Positions 1-6,230 of a DNA stretch of 8,779 nt are shown piece after piece. The notes beneath the pieces were generated by a model. The model made no database searches and had not been told where the DNA came from. It saw only the letters and a list, made by a program, of their open reading frames with translations. Each line of letters begins with the position of its first letter. Positions within the stretch are counted from its first letter, which is position 1. This DNA is from Chloroflexota bacterium (lineage in GTDB: Bacteria; Chloroflexota; Limnocylindria; QHBO01). Location: contig JAHWJN010000029.1 of NCBI GenBank assembly GCA_019348395.1, forward strand, positions 2,854 through 11,632, read 5' to 3'. The translations under genes were made by a program, and so were the position numbers.

Positions 1-1
1 G

Positions 2-181
2 AGTGACTTCATCGGCAACGACGTGATGCTGGGTGTGATGGACGTGCTCTACCGCGGCTTCGGCGACCCGAAGTTCCGCGCCGCGCCGCTGCTCCGCCAG
101 ATGGTCACCGCCGGGCACCTGGGCCGGAAGACCGGACGCGGCTTCTACGAGTACGACGAGCAGGGGAAGAAGATCGGCTGA
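2..181 (+). CDS. 3-hydroxyacyl-CoA dehydrogenase, C-terminal end (partial)
   Basis: The frame is open from the window edge and ends at TGA 179-181, leaving 59 residues of the C-terminus. They match the C-terminal dimerisation domain of NAD-dependent 3-hydroxyacyl-CoA (3-hydroxybutyryl-CoA) dehydrogenases: an [15 protein letters not shown] helix, then [16 protein letters not shown], then the family's closing signature [14 protein letters not shown]. The enzyme oxidises (S)-3-hydroxyacyl-CoA to 3-ketoacyl-CoA with NAD+ in the cytoplasm. The Rossmann domain and catalytic His/Glu lie upstream of the window and cannot be checked. The stop overlaps the next start by one base, so the two genes are translationally coupled. 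The Hbd/PaaH/FadB2-like type is likely. Whether it is a stand-alone dehydrogenase or the end of a larger fusion cannot be told from this piece. Confidence 0.9.
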   Translation, partial: SDFIGNDVMLGVMDVLYRGFGDPKFRAAPLLRQMVTAGHLGRKTGRGFYEYDEQGKKIG

Positions 182-1362
182 TGGCCCTCGAGACCGCGCC
201 GGCCCGCGACCCGTTCGCCCTCACCGAGGAGGAACGGAGCGTCCGCGACACCGTGCGCGACTGGGCGCAGCGGGAGGTCGCACCAGGGGCGGCGGGCCGC
301 GACGAAGAAGAGCGCTACGACCGCGGGCTGTTCGACCGGGCGGGGGAGCTCGGTCTGACCGGCATCCCGTATCCCGACGAGTACGGCGGAGCCGGCATGG
401 GCAGCTTCGCCTGGATCCTGGCCATCGAGGAGGTCGCGGCCGCCGACATGGCGCTCGCCGTGTCGCTCTCGGTCCACGTGCTCAGCCAGCTCTGCATCTA
501 CGCCAACGGGACGGACGAGCAGAAGGCGCGATTCCTGCCGCCGATGACCGCCGGGCGCGAGCTCGGCGCCTTCGCCCTGACGGAGCCGGGCGCCGGGTCG
601 GACGCCGCCAGCCTGTCACTGTCGGCGGTCCGCGAGGGCGATGACTACCTGCTCACCGGCACGAAGATCTGGATCACGAACGCCGGCGAGGCGGCCCGCT
701 ATATCGTGTTCGGCACGGTCGACCGGTCGAAGGGCAAGGCCGGTATCACCGCCTTCGTGGTGGAAGCCGATACGCCCGGCTTTCGCCTCGGCTCAAAGGA
801 ACGGAAGATGGGCATCCGTGGCACGACCGGCTACGAGATCGTGTTCGACGGGGCCCGTGTGCCGGCCGCGAACCGGCTGGGGGAGGAGGGCGATGGGCTG
901 CGGGTCGCGCTGTCGGCGCTCGGCGCCGGCAGAATCAGCATCGCCGCCGCCTGCACCGGCCTCGCTCGCAACGCGCTGGAGCTGGCGGCGCGCTACGCCC
1001 TCCAGCGGCGGCAGTTCGGCCGCGCCATCGCCGACCAGGAGATGATCCAGGCGATGCTCGCCGAGATGACGGTCCAGGTGGAGGCGGCGCGGCTGCTCAC
1101 CTGGCGCGCGGCGCGGATGCGCGACGCCGGCCAGCCGATCAACTCGGCCTCCAGCATGGCCAAGTGGTACGCCTCCGACGCCGCCATGCGGGTCACCACC
1201 GACGCGGTGCAGATCTACGGCGGGGCCGGCTACAGCCGCGACAACCCCGTCGAGCGGCTCATGCGGGACGCGAAGGGGGCCCAGATCTACGAGGGGACGA
1301 ACCAGATTCACCGGCTCATCGTCGCGCAGGGGCTGCTCGACGCCATGCGTCGCGACGGATGA
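181..1362 (+). CDS. Acyl-CoA dehydrogenase (short/medium-chain type)
   Basis: This 393-residue protein has the normal length for the FAD-dependent acyl-CoA dehydrogenase family, which makes trans-2-enoyl-CoA and passes electrons to electron-transfer flavoprotein. An N-terminal helical domain is followed by signature 1, LTEPGAGSDAA (133-143), and the FAD-contacting KIWITNA segment (162-168). A middle beta domain and C-terminal helices follow, with RRQFGRAI (276-283), QIYGGAGY (344-351) and YEGTNQIHR (370-378). Glu371 in that last motif is at the position of the catalytic base of butyryl- and medium-chain dehydrogenases, so the enzyme looks active. Isovaleryl- and long-chain enzymes carry the base elsewhere, which argues against those classes. 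The start overlaps the upstream stop as TGATG, with a purine-rich AGGGGAAGAAG stretch just upstream. Chain-length preference cannot be read from sequence. A short stretch near 700-830 uses slightly more A/T-ending codons but stays in frame. Confidence 0.95.
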   Translation: MALETAPARDPFALTEEERSVRDTVRDWAQREVAPGAAGRDEEERYDRGLFDRAGELGLTGIPYPDEYGGAGMGSFAWILAIEEVAAADMALAVSLSVHVLSQLCIYANGTDEQKARFLPPMTAGRELGAFALTEPGAGSDAASLSLSAVREGDDYLLTGTKIWITNAGEAARYIVFGTVDRSKGKAGITAFVVEADTPGFRLGSKERKMGIRGTTGYEIVFDGARVPAANRLGEEGDGLRVALSALGAGRISIAAACTGLARNALELAARYALQRRQFGRAIADQEMIQAMLAEMTVQVEAARLLTWRAARMRDAGQPINSASSMAKWYASDAAMRVTTDAVQIYGGAGYSRDNPVERLMRDAKGAQIYEGTNQIHRLIVAQGLLDAMRRDG

Positions 1363-1375
1363 CGGTCACACAGCG

Positions 1376-1383
1376 AGAGGGAG
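1376..1383 (+). promoter_or_regulatory. Shine-Dalgarno site of the acyl-CoA synthetase
   Basis: AGAGGGAG lies four bases before the ATG at 1388, within a longer purine run (1375-1387) in the 25-base gap after the acyl-CoA dehydrogenase stop. It supports the 1388 start. Confidence 0.6.
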
Positions 1384-1387
1384 AAGG

Positions 1388-3298
1388 ATGACGACCGCCC
1401 AGGCCACCCCGAAGATCATGCACGCGCAGGGCGAGCCGCTCATCGTCGCGCCGGAGCGGGAGGCGACGAACCTGGTGCACCTCGTCCATCGCACCGTCGA
1501 GCGTCACCCGGACAGGGAGGCGATCCGCTGGAAGCGCGCGAAGGGGCGCGGCGAGGGATCCACGGAGGGGGGCTGGGAGTCGCGGACGTACCGGGAGCTG
1601 TGGGACTGGATCACCGAGCTGTCGCTCGGCCTGCGCGACCTCGGGCTGGGCGACGGCGACGCGGTGGCGATCATGAGCCGCACGCGTGCGGAGTGGCCGG
1701 TCAGCGACCTCGCCGCGCTTGCCACCGGCGCCATCACCGCGCCGATCTATCCGCAGTCGGAGCCGAACCAGGCGGCCTTCATCCTCAACAACGTCGGCGC
1801 GAACGCGATCTTCGTCGAGAATGCCCAGCAGGCCGCCAAGATCGCCACCATTCGCGACCAGGTGCCGACGCTCGAGCACGTGATCACCATGGATCCGTCC
1901 GGCAAGTTCCCCGATGGGACGCTGACGCTCGACGACGTCATGGCTCGTGCCGACGACGATGCTACAAACCGACGCCTGTGGCGCGAGGGCTGGGAGGCGA
2001 TCCCGGCCGACCGCACGGCGACCGTAATCCACACCTCGGGGACCACCGCGAACCCCAAGGGCGCGATGCTCACCCACGCGAACATCATCTTCAACTACCA
2101 GGCCGTGCTCCAGGTCATCGACGTCACCGAGGACGACCTCTTCCTGTCGTGGCTGCCGATGTCGCACATCTTCGAGCGCGTGGCGGGGGAGTTCCTGCCG
2201 CTCGGGGTGGGCTCGACGGTGGCGTACGCCGAGCCGCTCATCGAGCGGCTCGCACAGAACATGGCCGACGTCAGCCCGACGATCATGGCCGCCGTCCCGC
2301 GCTTCTACGAGCGCGTCTACGGGCGGGTGCGCTCGACCATCGAGTCGGGCTCACCGACCAAGCAGAAGATCTTCGGCTGGGCGATGGGCGTCGGCGCGCA
2401 GCGGTACGACAACCACGTTGCGGGCAGGGCGAACTCCCCCTGGCTGAAGGTGCAGCTCAAGCTCGCCGATGTCCTGGTCTTCAAGAAGATCCGGGCCCGC
2501 ACCGGGGGCAACATCAAGTATCTCGTCTCCGGCTCGGCGCCCCTCTCCCGCGAGGTGGGCGAGTTCTTCTACGGCATGGGTCTGCTCATCCTCGAGGGCT
2601 ACGGCCTGACCGAGACGAGCCCGTTCGTGAGCATCAACCGGCCGCACGACTTCCTGTTCGGCACGGTCGGGACACCCGCGCCGTCGACCGAGGTCAAGAT
2701 CGACGAGGCCACCGGCGAGATCTGCGTGCGGGGTCCGCAGGTCATGCAGGGCTACCTGAACAATCCCGAGGAGACCGCGAAGGCGATCGACTCGGAGGGC
2801 TGGTTCCACACCGGCGACATCGGGGAGCTGGACGAGATTGGCCGCATCCGGATCACCGACCGCCTGAAGAACATCATCGTGCTCGGCAACGGCAAGAACG
2901 TGTCGCCCGGGCCGATGGAAGCGGCCATGTCGGCCTCGAAGTTCATTGCCCAGGCGGTCATCCTCGGCGACAACCAGCCGTACACGGGCGCGCTCATCGC
3001 CCCCGACTTCGAGGAGCTCGAGGCTTGGGCCGCCGCCAACGGGATGGCCGAGCTGCCGCCGGAGCAGCTCATCGAACGGCGCGAGGTCCAGAAGCTGATC
3101 GACGGCGAGGTGAAGCGGGCCCTCGACGGCTTCGCGATCTACGAGCGGCCGCGCCGGACCGCCCTGCTGCCCCGCGCCCTGTCCGAGGAGGACGGCGAGC
3201 TGACGCCCACCCTGAAGACGAAGATGCGGGTGGTGCAAAGCAACTGGAAGGACAAGATCGCGTACCTCTTCGACGAGAAGGGGACCTCGCAGGACTGA
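1388..3298 (+). CDS. Long-chain fatty-acid--CoA ligase (AMP-forming, FadD15-like)
   Basis: This 636-residue enzyme of the ANL adenylate-forming superfamily activates fatty acids to acyl-CoA through an acyl-AMP intermediate, feeding beta-oxidation. The visible core motifs are the ATP phosphate-binding loop HTSGTTANPKG (215-225), the adenine-binding GYGLTETS (404-411), and GWFHTGD (471-477), whose Asp477 is expected to contact the ribose. The hinge follows with DRLKN (491-495) and GNGKNVSP (500-507), and the C-terminal catalytic-lysine segment ELTPTLKTK places the likely lysine at 610. The LGNGKNVSP and LTPTLK motifs and the length resemble the FadD15/eukaryotic LACS-like branch rather than the FadD of E. 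coli. No signal peptide or membrane helix is evident, so peripheral membrane association is only a family expectation. It sits 25 bases after the acyl-CoA dehydrogenase, consistent with one operon. Confidence 0.94.
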   Translation: MTTAQATPKIMHAQGEPLIVAPEREATNLVHLVHRTVERHPDREAIRWKRAKGRGEGSTEGGWESRTYRELWDWITELSLGLRDLGLGDGDAVAIMSRTRAEWPVSDLAALATGAITAPIYPQSEPNQAAFILNNVGANAIFVENAQQAAKIATIRDQVPTLEHVITMDPSGKFPDGTLTLDDVMARADDDATNRRLWREGWEAIPADRTATVIHTSGTTANPKGAMLTHANIIFNYQAVLQVIDVTEDDLFLSWLPMSHIFERVAGEFLPLGVGSTVAYAEPLIERLAQNMADVSPTIMAAVPRFYERVYGRVRSTIESGSPTKQKIFGWAMGVGAQRYDNHVAGRANSPWLKVQLKLADVLVFKKIRARTGGNIKYLVSGSAPLSREVGEFFYGMGLLILEGYGLTETSPFVSINRPHDFLFGTVGTPAPSTEVKIDEATGEICVRGPQVMQGYLNNPEETAKAIDSEGWFHTGDIGELDEIGRIRITDRLKNIIVLGNGKNVSPGPMEAAMSASKFIAQAVILGDNQPYTGALIAPDFEELEAWAAANGMAELPPEQLIERREVQKLIDGEVKRALDGFAIYERPRRTALLPRALSEEDGELTPTLKTKMRVVQSNWKDKIAYLFDEKGTSQD

Positions 3299-3339
3299 TC
3301 CTGGCCCGTTCCGGCACGCCGGCTGCTGTTGCTGGGCCG

Positions 3340-3648
3340 ATGGCCACCGCAACGACACCCCAGCCCGCCGCCGGCTCCGCGCTGCTCGTCGGCGAGATGG
3401 TTCATTACCGCCAGCGCGAGCACTGCTGGGCCGCCGCGATCGTCGACTCCGGCCCTCGCGAGAGCGCGCAGCTGTACCTGCTGCCGCTCCCGCCGAGCTT
3501 CCCGATGCCGTCGGCGCCCGGCACGTTCGTGGAGCACGACGGTGGCCGGTCCGAGGAGACCTGGCATCGTCTCGAGGAGTGCGGAGCCCGCCGGGAGACG
3601 AAGCGTCGCCGCTCGCGGCGGCGCACCTCGACGTCAGACGACCGCTAG
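3340..3648 (+). CDS. Small conserved-looking protein of unknown function (102 aa)
   Basis: The frame from ATG 3340 to TAG 3646-3648 encodes 102 residues. It has an Ala/Pro/Thr-rich start, a compact core and a basic tail. The core reads GEMVHYRQ (18-25), WAAAIVD (30-36), LYLLPLPPSF (45-54), then FVEHDGG (63-69) and ETWHRLEEC (73-81). The order of short beta strands around VHY, AAIV and TWH recalls small beta-rich proteins common in actinobacterial genomes and phages, where the last motif is usually GTWH. That likeness is from memory and weak. Residues 84-95 are mostly Arg and Lys and could bind nucleic acid. No Shine-Dalgarno site is visible before the ATG. The gene lies 41 bases after the synthetase stop and its stop abuts the next ATG with no gap, which favours it being real. 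The function is unknown. Confidence 0.6.
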   Translation: MATATTPQPAAGSALLVGEMVHYRQREHCWAAAIVDSGPRESAQLYLLPLPPSFPMPSAPGTFVEHDGGRSEETWHRLEECGARRETKRRRSRRRTSTSDDR

Positions 3649-3894
3649 ATGGGCTGGCTGCTCTCGGCGCTGGTCGCGCTGCTGATCGTCAGCCTGCTGG
3701 CGCTCGTGAACCCGGCCCTGTTCGGTCCGGCGGTGGCCGGTCTGGCCCCGCTGCTGGTCGTGGTGGCCCTGATCGGGCTGGGCGGCGCGTGGTGGCGCCA
3801 TTCGCGCAGCCGGGTCGATGCGGAGGCGACCGACGAGAGCGACGAGCCGCCCGCCGAGGAGGTCCACGGAGAAGACGATCGCGTGGAGACCTAA
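3649..3894 (+). CDS. Small two-helix membrane protein, unknown function (81 aa)
   Basis: The ATG follows directly after the preceding TAG, so translation is probably coupled. The 81-residue product has two strongly hydrophobic segments, about residues 3-20 (WLLSALVALLIVSLLALV) and 28-47. They are separated by a short NPALFGP turn. A WWRHSRSR patch at 48-55 follows, then an acidic Asp/Glu-rich tail to residue 81. By the positive-inside rule the basic patch suggests that both termini face the cytoplasm. No catalytic motif is present and I do not recognise a family. Its place between fatty-acid genes may hint at an envelope role, but this is only context. Confidence 0.65.
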   Translation: MGWLLSALVALLIVSLLALVNPALFGPAVAGLAPLLVVVALIGLGGAWWRHSRSRVDAEATDESDEPPAEEVHGEDDRVET

Positions 3895-3897
3895 ACT
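3892..3897 (+). promoter_or_regulatory. Possible -10 element of a leaderless thiolase transcript
   Basis: TAAACT fits the TANNNT -10 pattern and ends seven bases before the thiolase ATG at 3905. This is the spacing typical of leaderless transcripts in several high-GC phyla. The thiolase gene also lacks a clear Shine-Dalgarno site. The hexamer overlaps the upstream TAA stop, so it may be chance. No -35 match is seen. Confidence 0.35.
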
Positions 3898-3904
3898 GGT
3901 CGCC

Positions 3905-5083
3905 ATGCGTGACGTGTATCTCCTCTCCGCCGCCCGGACGCCGATCGGCAAGTTCGGCGGCGGCCTCTCGACCACCCCCGCCACCGAGCTCGGCGCGATC
4001 GCCATCCGCGCCGCGGTCGAACGAGCCGGCATCGCGCCGGAGCGCGTCGACGAGGCCATCATCGGCCAGGTGCTGCAGGCCGGCGCGGGCCAGGCGCCCG
4101 CCCGCCAGGCGGCGCTCGGCGCCGGCCTTCCCCGCTCGACTGAGGCGACCACGATCAACAAGGTCTGCGGCTCCGGAATGCAGGCCGCCATGTTCGCGCA
4201 CGACATGCTGGTCGCGGGCTCCGCCGACCTCATCGTCGCCGGCGGCATGGAGTCGATGTCGAACTCCCCCTATTTGATGATGAAGCACCGCGCCGGGGCT
4301 CGGATCGGTCACGACACCGTCTACGATCATATGATGCTCGACGGGCTGGAGGACGCTTATGACCGCGGCCGCGCGATGGGCACCTTTGCCGAGGATGCGG
4401 CGCGCGAATATCAGTTCACCCGCGCGCATCAGGACGACTATGCCATCGAATCCCTCCGCCGTGCGACGCAAGCGATCCAGAGCGGCGCCTTTGACCGCGA
4501 AACCACGCCGGTGACGGTGAAGAGCCGCAAGGGCGACACGGTGGTCGAGGCCGACGAGGGGCCCCGGTCGGACACGTCGCTGGACGCGCTGGCCAAGCTC
4601 AACCCGGCCTTCCAGCCCGATGGCGGCTCCGTCACCGCCGGCAACGCGCCGGGCATCACGGACGGTGCCGCGGCGGTGGTGATCGCCGCCGAGGACGCCC
4701 TCGACGGCGCGACGCCGATGGCCCGCATCACCGGCTACGCCCAGGCCGACGTCGCCCCCGAATGGCTGTTCGAGGCGCCGATCACCGGCGTGCGGCGCCT
4801 GATCGAGAAGGTCGGTGGCAGCGTCGCGGACTTCGACCTGATCGAGATCAACGAGGCGTTCGCGGCCCAGGTGCTGGCCGATGGCAACGAGCTCGGCTTC
4901 GACTGGGACCGCGTCAACGTCAACGGCGGCGCCATCGCGCTCGGCCATCCGATCGGTGCGTCCGGTGCCCGCGTCCTGACCACGCTGCTCCACGAGCTGC
5001 GCCGCCGCGGCGGAGGCAAGGGCCTCGCCACATTGTGTCTCGGCGGTGGCGGTGCCGTGGCCATGGCCATCGAGACGGTCTAG
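3905..5083 (+). CDS. Acetyl-CoA C-acetyltransferase (thiolase)
   Basis: This 392-residue protein has the standard length of type II biosynthetic/degradative thiolases. It either cleaves 3-ketoacyl-CoA with CoA or condenses two acetyl-CoA. The active-site set is complete: nucleophile Cys88 in NKVCGSGMQA, Asn316 in NEAFAAQ, His348 in GGAIALGHPIGASG, and the acid/base Cys378 in TLCLGGGG. Positions 316, 348 and 378 equal the numbering of the well-studied Zoogloea enzyme. ATG 3905 is chosen because MRDVYLLSAARTPIGKFGG is the canonical N-terminus; an in-frame extension to 3818 would overlap the 81-aa gene. It most likely completes beta-oxidation for this cluster. Residues about 123-204 (4271-4520) use more codons such as TAT, GAA, CAT and TTT than the flanks and resemble sphingomonad thiolases, so this stretch may come from another genome. 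Confidence 0.93.
   Translation: MRDVYLLSAARTPIGKFGGGLSTTPATELGAIAIRAAVERAGIAPERVDEAIIGQVLQAGAGQAPARQAALGAGLPRSTEATTINKVCGSGMQAAMFAHDMLVAGSADLIVAGGMESMSNSPYLMMKHRAGARIGHDTVYDHMMLDGLEDAYDRGRAMGTFAEDAAREYQFTRAHQDDYAIESLRRATQAIQSGAFDRETTPVTVKSRKGDTVVEADEGPRSDTSLDALAKLNPAFQPDGGSVTAGNAPGITDGAAAVVIAAEDALDGATPMARITGYAQADVAPEWLFEAPITGVRRLIEKVGGSVADFDLIEINEAFAAQVLADGNELGFDWDRVNVNGGAIALGHPIGASGARVLTTLLHELRRRGGGKGLATLCLGGGGAVAMAIETV
4271..4520 (+). other. Codon-use patch inside the thiolase gene
   Basis: In this in-frame stretch A/T-ending codons (TAT, TTG, CAT, GAT, GAA, TTT, CAA, CGT) become frequent, while the flanks use almost only G/C-ending codons. The encoded segment, including RIGHDTVYDHMMLDGLEDAY and REYQFTRAHQDDYAIESLRR, is in the style I associate with sphingomonad thiolases. 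The boundaries are approximate. The reading frame and active site are not disturbed. Confidence 0.5.
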
Positions 5084-5091
5084 CGAGGCCG

Positions 5092-5826
5092 ATGCCGGAC
5101 GCGGTCTTCGACGATCCGCGCCTGGCCGCCGTCTACGACGCGCTGGACCCCGATCGGTCCGACCTCGACGCGTATCTCGACATGGTCGAGGAGTTCGACG
5201 CGGGCTCGGTGCTCGACCACGGGTGCGGGACCGGCGTCTTCGCGCTGCGGCTGGCGGAGCGCGGCCTCCGCGTCACCGGCGTGGACCCCGCCGAGGCGTC
5301 GCTGGACGTCGCCCGCGCCAAGCCCGATGCCGACCGGGTGACCTGGATCCACGGCGACGCGTCCGCGATCCCCCGATCGGTGTCGGTCGACCTCGTCACG
5401 ATGACCGCCAACGTCGCGCAGGTCTTCGTGACCGACGAGGATTGGCTGGCCACGCTGCGGCGCCTGCATGGCGCCCTCCGCCCCGGCGGTCGTCTGCTCT
5501 TCGAGGTCCGCGACCCGGCGCGTCGCGCCTGGGAGGGATGGACCGAGGACGCGACCAGGAGCACCACGACCGTGCCGGGCGTCGGGCCGGTGACCGATTG
5601 GGTGCAGGTGACCGACGTCCGAGGCGGCGGCGAGCTCGTCACGTTCGAGTCGCCGAACATCTTCGAGGTGGACGGGACGGTGATCACGTCACGCTCGACG
5701 CTCCGCTTCCGGTCCCGCGACGAGATCGACGCATCGTTGCGCGCGTCGGGGTTCTCCGTCGACGAGGTCCGCGATGCGCCGGATCGTCCGGGTCGAGAGC
5801 TGGTCTTCGTCGCCCGACGAAGGTAG
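5092..5826 (+). CDS. Class I SAM-dependent methyltransferase
   Basis: This 244-residue protein has a Rossmann-type methyltransferase fold. Motif I is VLDHGCGTG (40-48), which binds S-adenosylmethionine. The acidic residue after strand 2 is Asp65 in VTGVDPAEAS. Motif III is HGDASAIP (87-94), and the later LRPGGRLLFEVRDP supplies strand 5. The second half is beta-rich (TDWVQVTDV, SRSTLRFRSRDEI), as in small-molecule methyltransferases with a cap region. The substrate cannot be assigned. The ATG lies 8 bases after the thiolase stop, with GAGG at 5085-5088 as a close, weak ribosome site, so the gene is probably co-transcribed. It is likely the last gene of the operon because a non-coding stretch of about 400 bases follows. 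Confidence 0.88.
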   Translation: MPDAVFDDPRLAAVYDALDPDRSDLDAYLDMVEEFDAGSVLDHGCGTGVFALRLAERGLRVTGVDPAEASLDVARAKPDADRVTWIHGDASAIPRSVSVDLVTMTANVAQVFVTDEDWLATLRRLHGALRPGGRLLFEVRDPARRAWEGWTEDATRSTTTVPGVGPVTDWVQVTDVRGGGELVTFESPNIFEVDGTVITSRSTLRFRSRDEIDASLRASGFSVDEVRDAPDRPGRELVFVARRR

Positions 5827-5872
5827 CTGCGGCGGGGCAGGGGTACGGCACGGGATCGGCCGCCTCGACGCG

Positions 5873-5884
5873 GGGGAGCTCCCC
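5873..5884. repeat. 12-base perfect palindrome
   Basis: GGGGAGCTCCCC is a perfect palindrome 46 bases after the methyltransferase stop. It could be a protein-binding site or a short GC-rich hairpin, but chance is possible in such GC-rich DNA. Confidence 0.4.
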
Positions 5885-5892
5885 ACTCGAAA

Positions 5893-5914
5893 ATTGCGCG
5901 TCCTGCGGCGCAAT
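5893..5914. repeat. Inverted repeat, 7-bp stem
   Basis: ATTGCGC (5893-5899) and GCGCAAT (5908-5914) form a perfect 7-bp stem with an 8-base loop. There is no T-run on the plus strand. Read on the minus strand, the stem is followed by a short T stretch (AATTTTC), so it is not a clear terminator for the plus-strand genes. Confidence 0.45.
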
Positions 5915-5964
5915 AGCCGGTCGCGGATCGAGGATGGGCATCGAGCCGAGCGTGGTGTGCCGGT

Positions 5965-5994
5965 CGCACGGGCGGAGCTTCCGCCTAACGTGCG
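5965..5994 (+). terminator. Strong bulged stem-loop, possible terminator or leader element
   Basis: CGCACG (5965-5970) pairs with CGTGCG (5989-5994). The adjoining GGCGGA (5971-5976) pairs with TCCGCC (5980-5985) around a GCT loop. This gives 12 GC-rich base pairs with only a TAA bulge on the 3' side. It is about 140 bases after the methyltransferase stop and has no U-tract, so a tail-less terminator or a structured leader element are both possible. Confidence 0.45.
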
Positions 5995-6010
5995 CGACTG
6001 AGTGCAGGTT

Positions 6011-6039
6011 GCGATTCGCGAGCCGGTCACTCGAATCGC
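6011..6039. repeat. Inverted repeat, 8-bp stem
   Basis: GCGATTCG (6011-6018) and CGAATCGC (6032-6039) are perfect inverted repeats separated by 13 bases. The arm spacing suits either an RNA hairpin or a dimeric regulator site upstream of glutamate dehydrogenase. Confidence 0.5.
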
Positions 6040-6056
6040 TGCGCGCCATTGGCGCA
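6040..6056. repeat. Inverted repeat, 5-bp stem, directly after the previous one
   Basis: TGCGC (6040-6044) and GCGCA (6052-6056) pair around a 7-base loop. On its own it is weak. It is notable only because it abuts the 8-bp repeat. Confidence 0.3.
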
Positions 6057-6112
6057 GGGGACGGGTCGCACGGTGCCGGCCCGCCCACACCTCATCGCCC
6101 GGAGCTGTGCGC

Positions 6113-6118
6113 TAGAAT
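6113..6118 (+). promoter_or_regulatory. Candidate -10 box for glutamate dehydrogenase
   Basis: TAGAAT differs by one base from TATAAT and would start a leader of roughly 105 bases. No good -35 hexamer is found 15-19 bases upstream, so support is modest. Confidence 0.3.
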
Positions 6119-6209
6119 CGGCAACCGTCACCCGCAGCCCGGCCAGCTTCCGCCTTGAACCCGGACCTCCCGGAGGGCGCGCAGAGGCGTCGGGACCGCG
6201 AACGAGCAC

Positions 6210-6215
6210 AGGAGG
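6210..6215 (+). promoter_or_regulatory. Shine-Dalgarno site with a long spacer
   Basis: AGGAGG is a perfect Shine-Dalgarno core, but 15 bases separate it from the ATG at 6231. The spacing is longer than usual. The only closer near-start codon in frame is CTG at 6228. Confidence 0.5.
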
Positions 6216-6230
6216 CACTCGGCGCACCTG

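Larger units (their letters stand above)
5827..6230 (+). other. Intergenic region rich in inverted repeats
   Basis: No convincing gene lies in these 404 bases; the short frames across it do not resemble proteins. It holds a 12-base palindrome (5873-5884), hairpins at 5893-5914, 5965-5994, 6011-6039 and 6040-6056, a TAGAAT hexamer at 6113-6118 and AGGAGG at 6210-6215. It probably contains the end of the methyltransferase transcript and the promoter and leader of glutamate dehydrogenase. No tRNA or known riboswitch is recognised. Confidence 0.7.

Noticed and set aside
700..830. Slight rise of A/T-ending codons within the acyl-CoA dehydrogenase.
   Set aside because: It is short, and the protein sequence there is ordinary for the family; too weak to call another mosaic patch.
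2351..3358. Long minus-strand open frame opposite the acyl-CoA synthetase.
   Set aside because: It is antisense to a gene with all family motifs and shows no recognisable protein of its own.
1600..3648. A 682-codon plus-strand open frame overlapping the acyl-CoA synthetase.
   Set aside because: It is a GC-rich shadow in another frame with Arg/Gly/Ala-rich nonsense. Only its last 102 codons, from ATG 3340, look like a protein.
3689..4993. 434-codon minus-strand open frame opposite the thiolase.
   Set aside because: It is the complement of a complete thiolase; long antisense frames are expected in GC-rich DNA.
6011..6056. tRNA-like look of the GCGATTCG...CGAATCGC stem.
   Set aside because: No acceptor stem, anticodon arm or D-arm can be placed around it.
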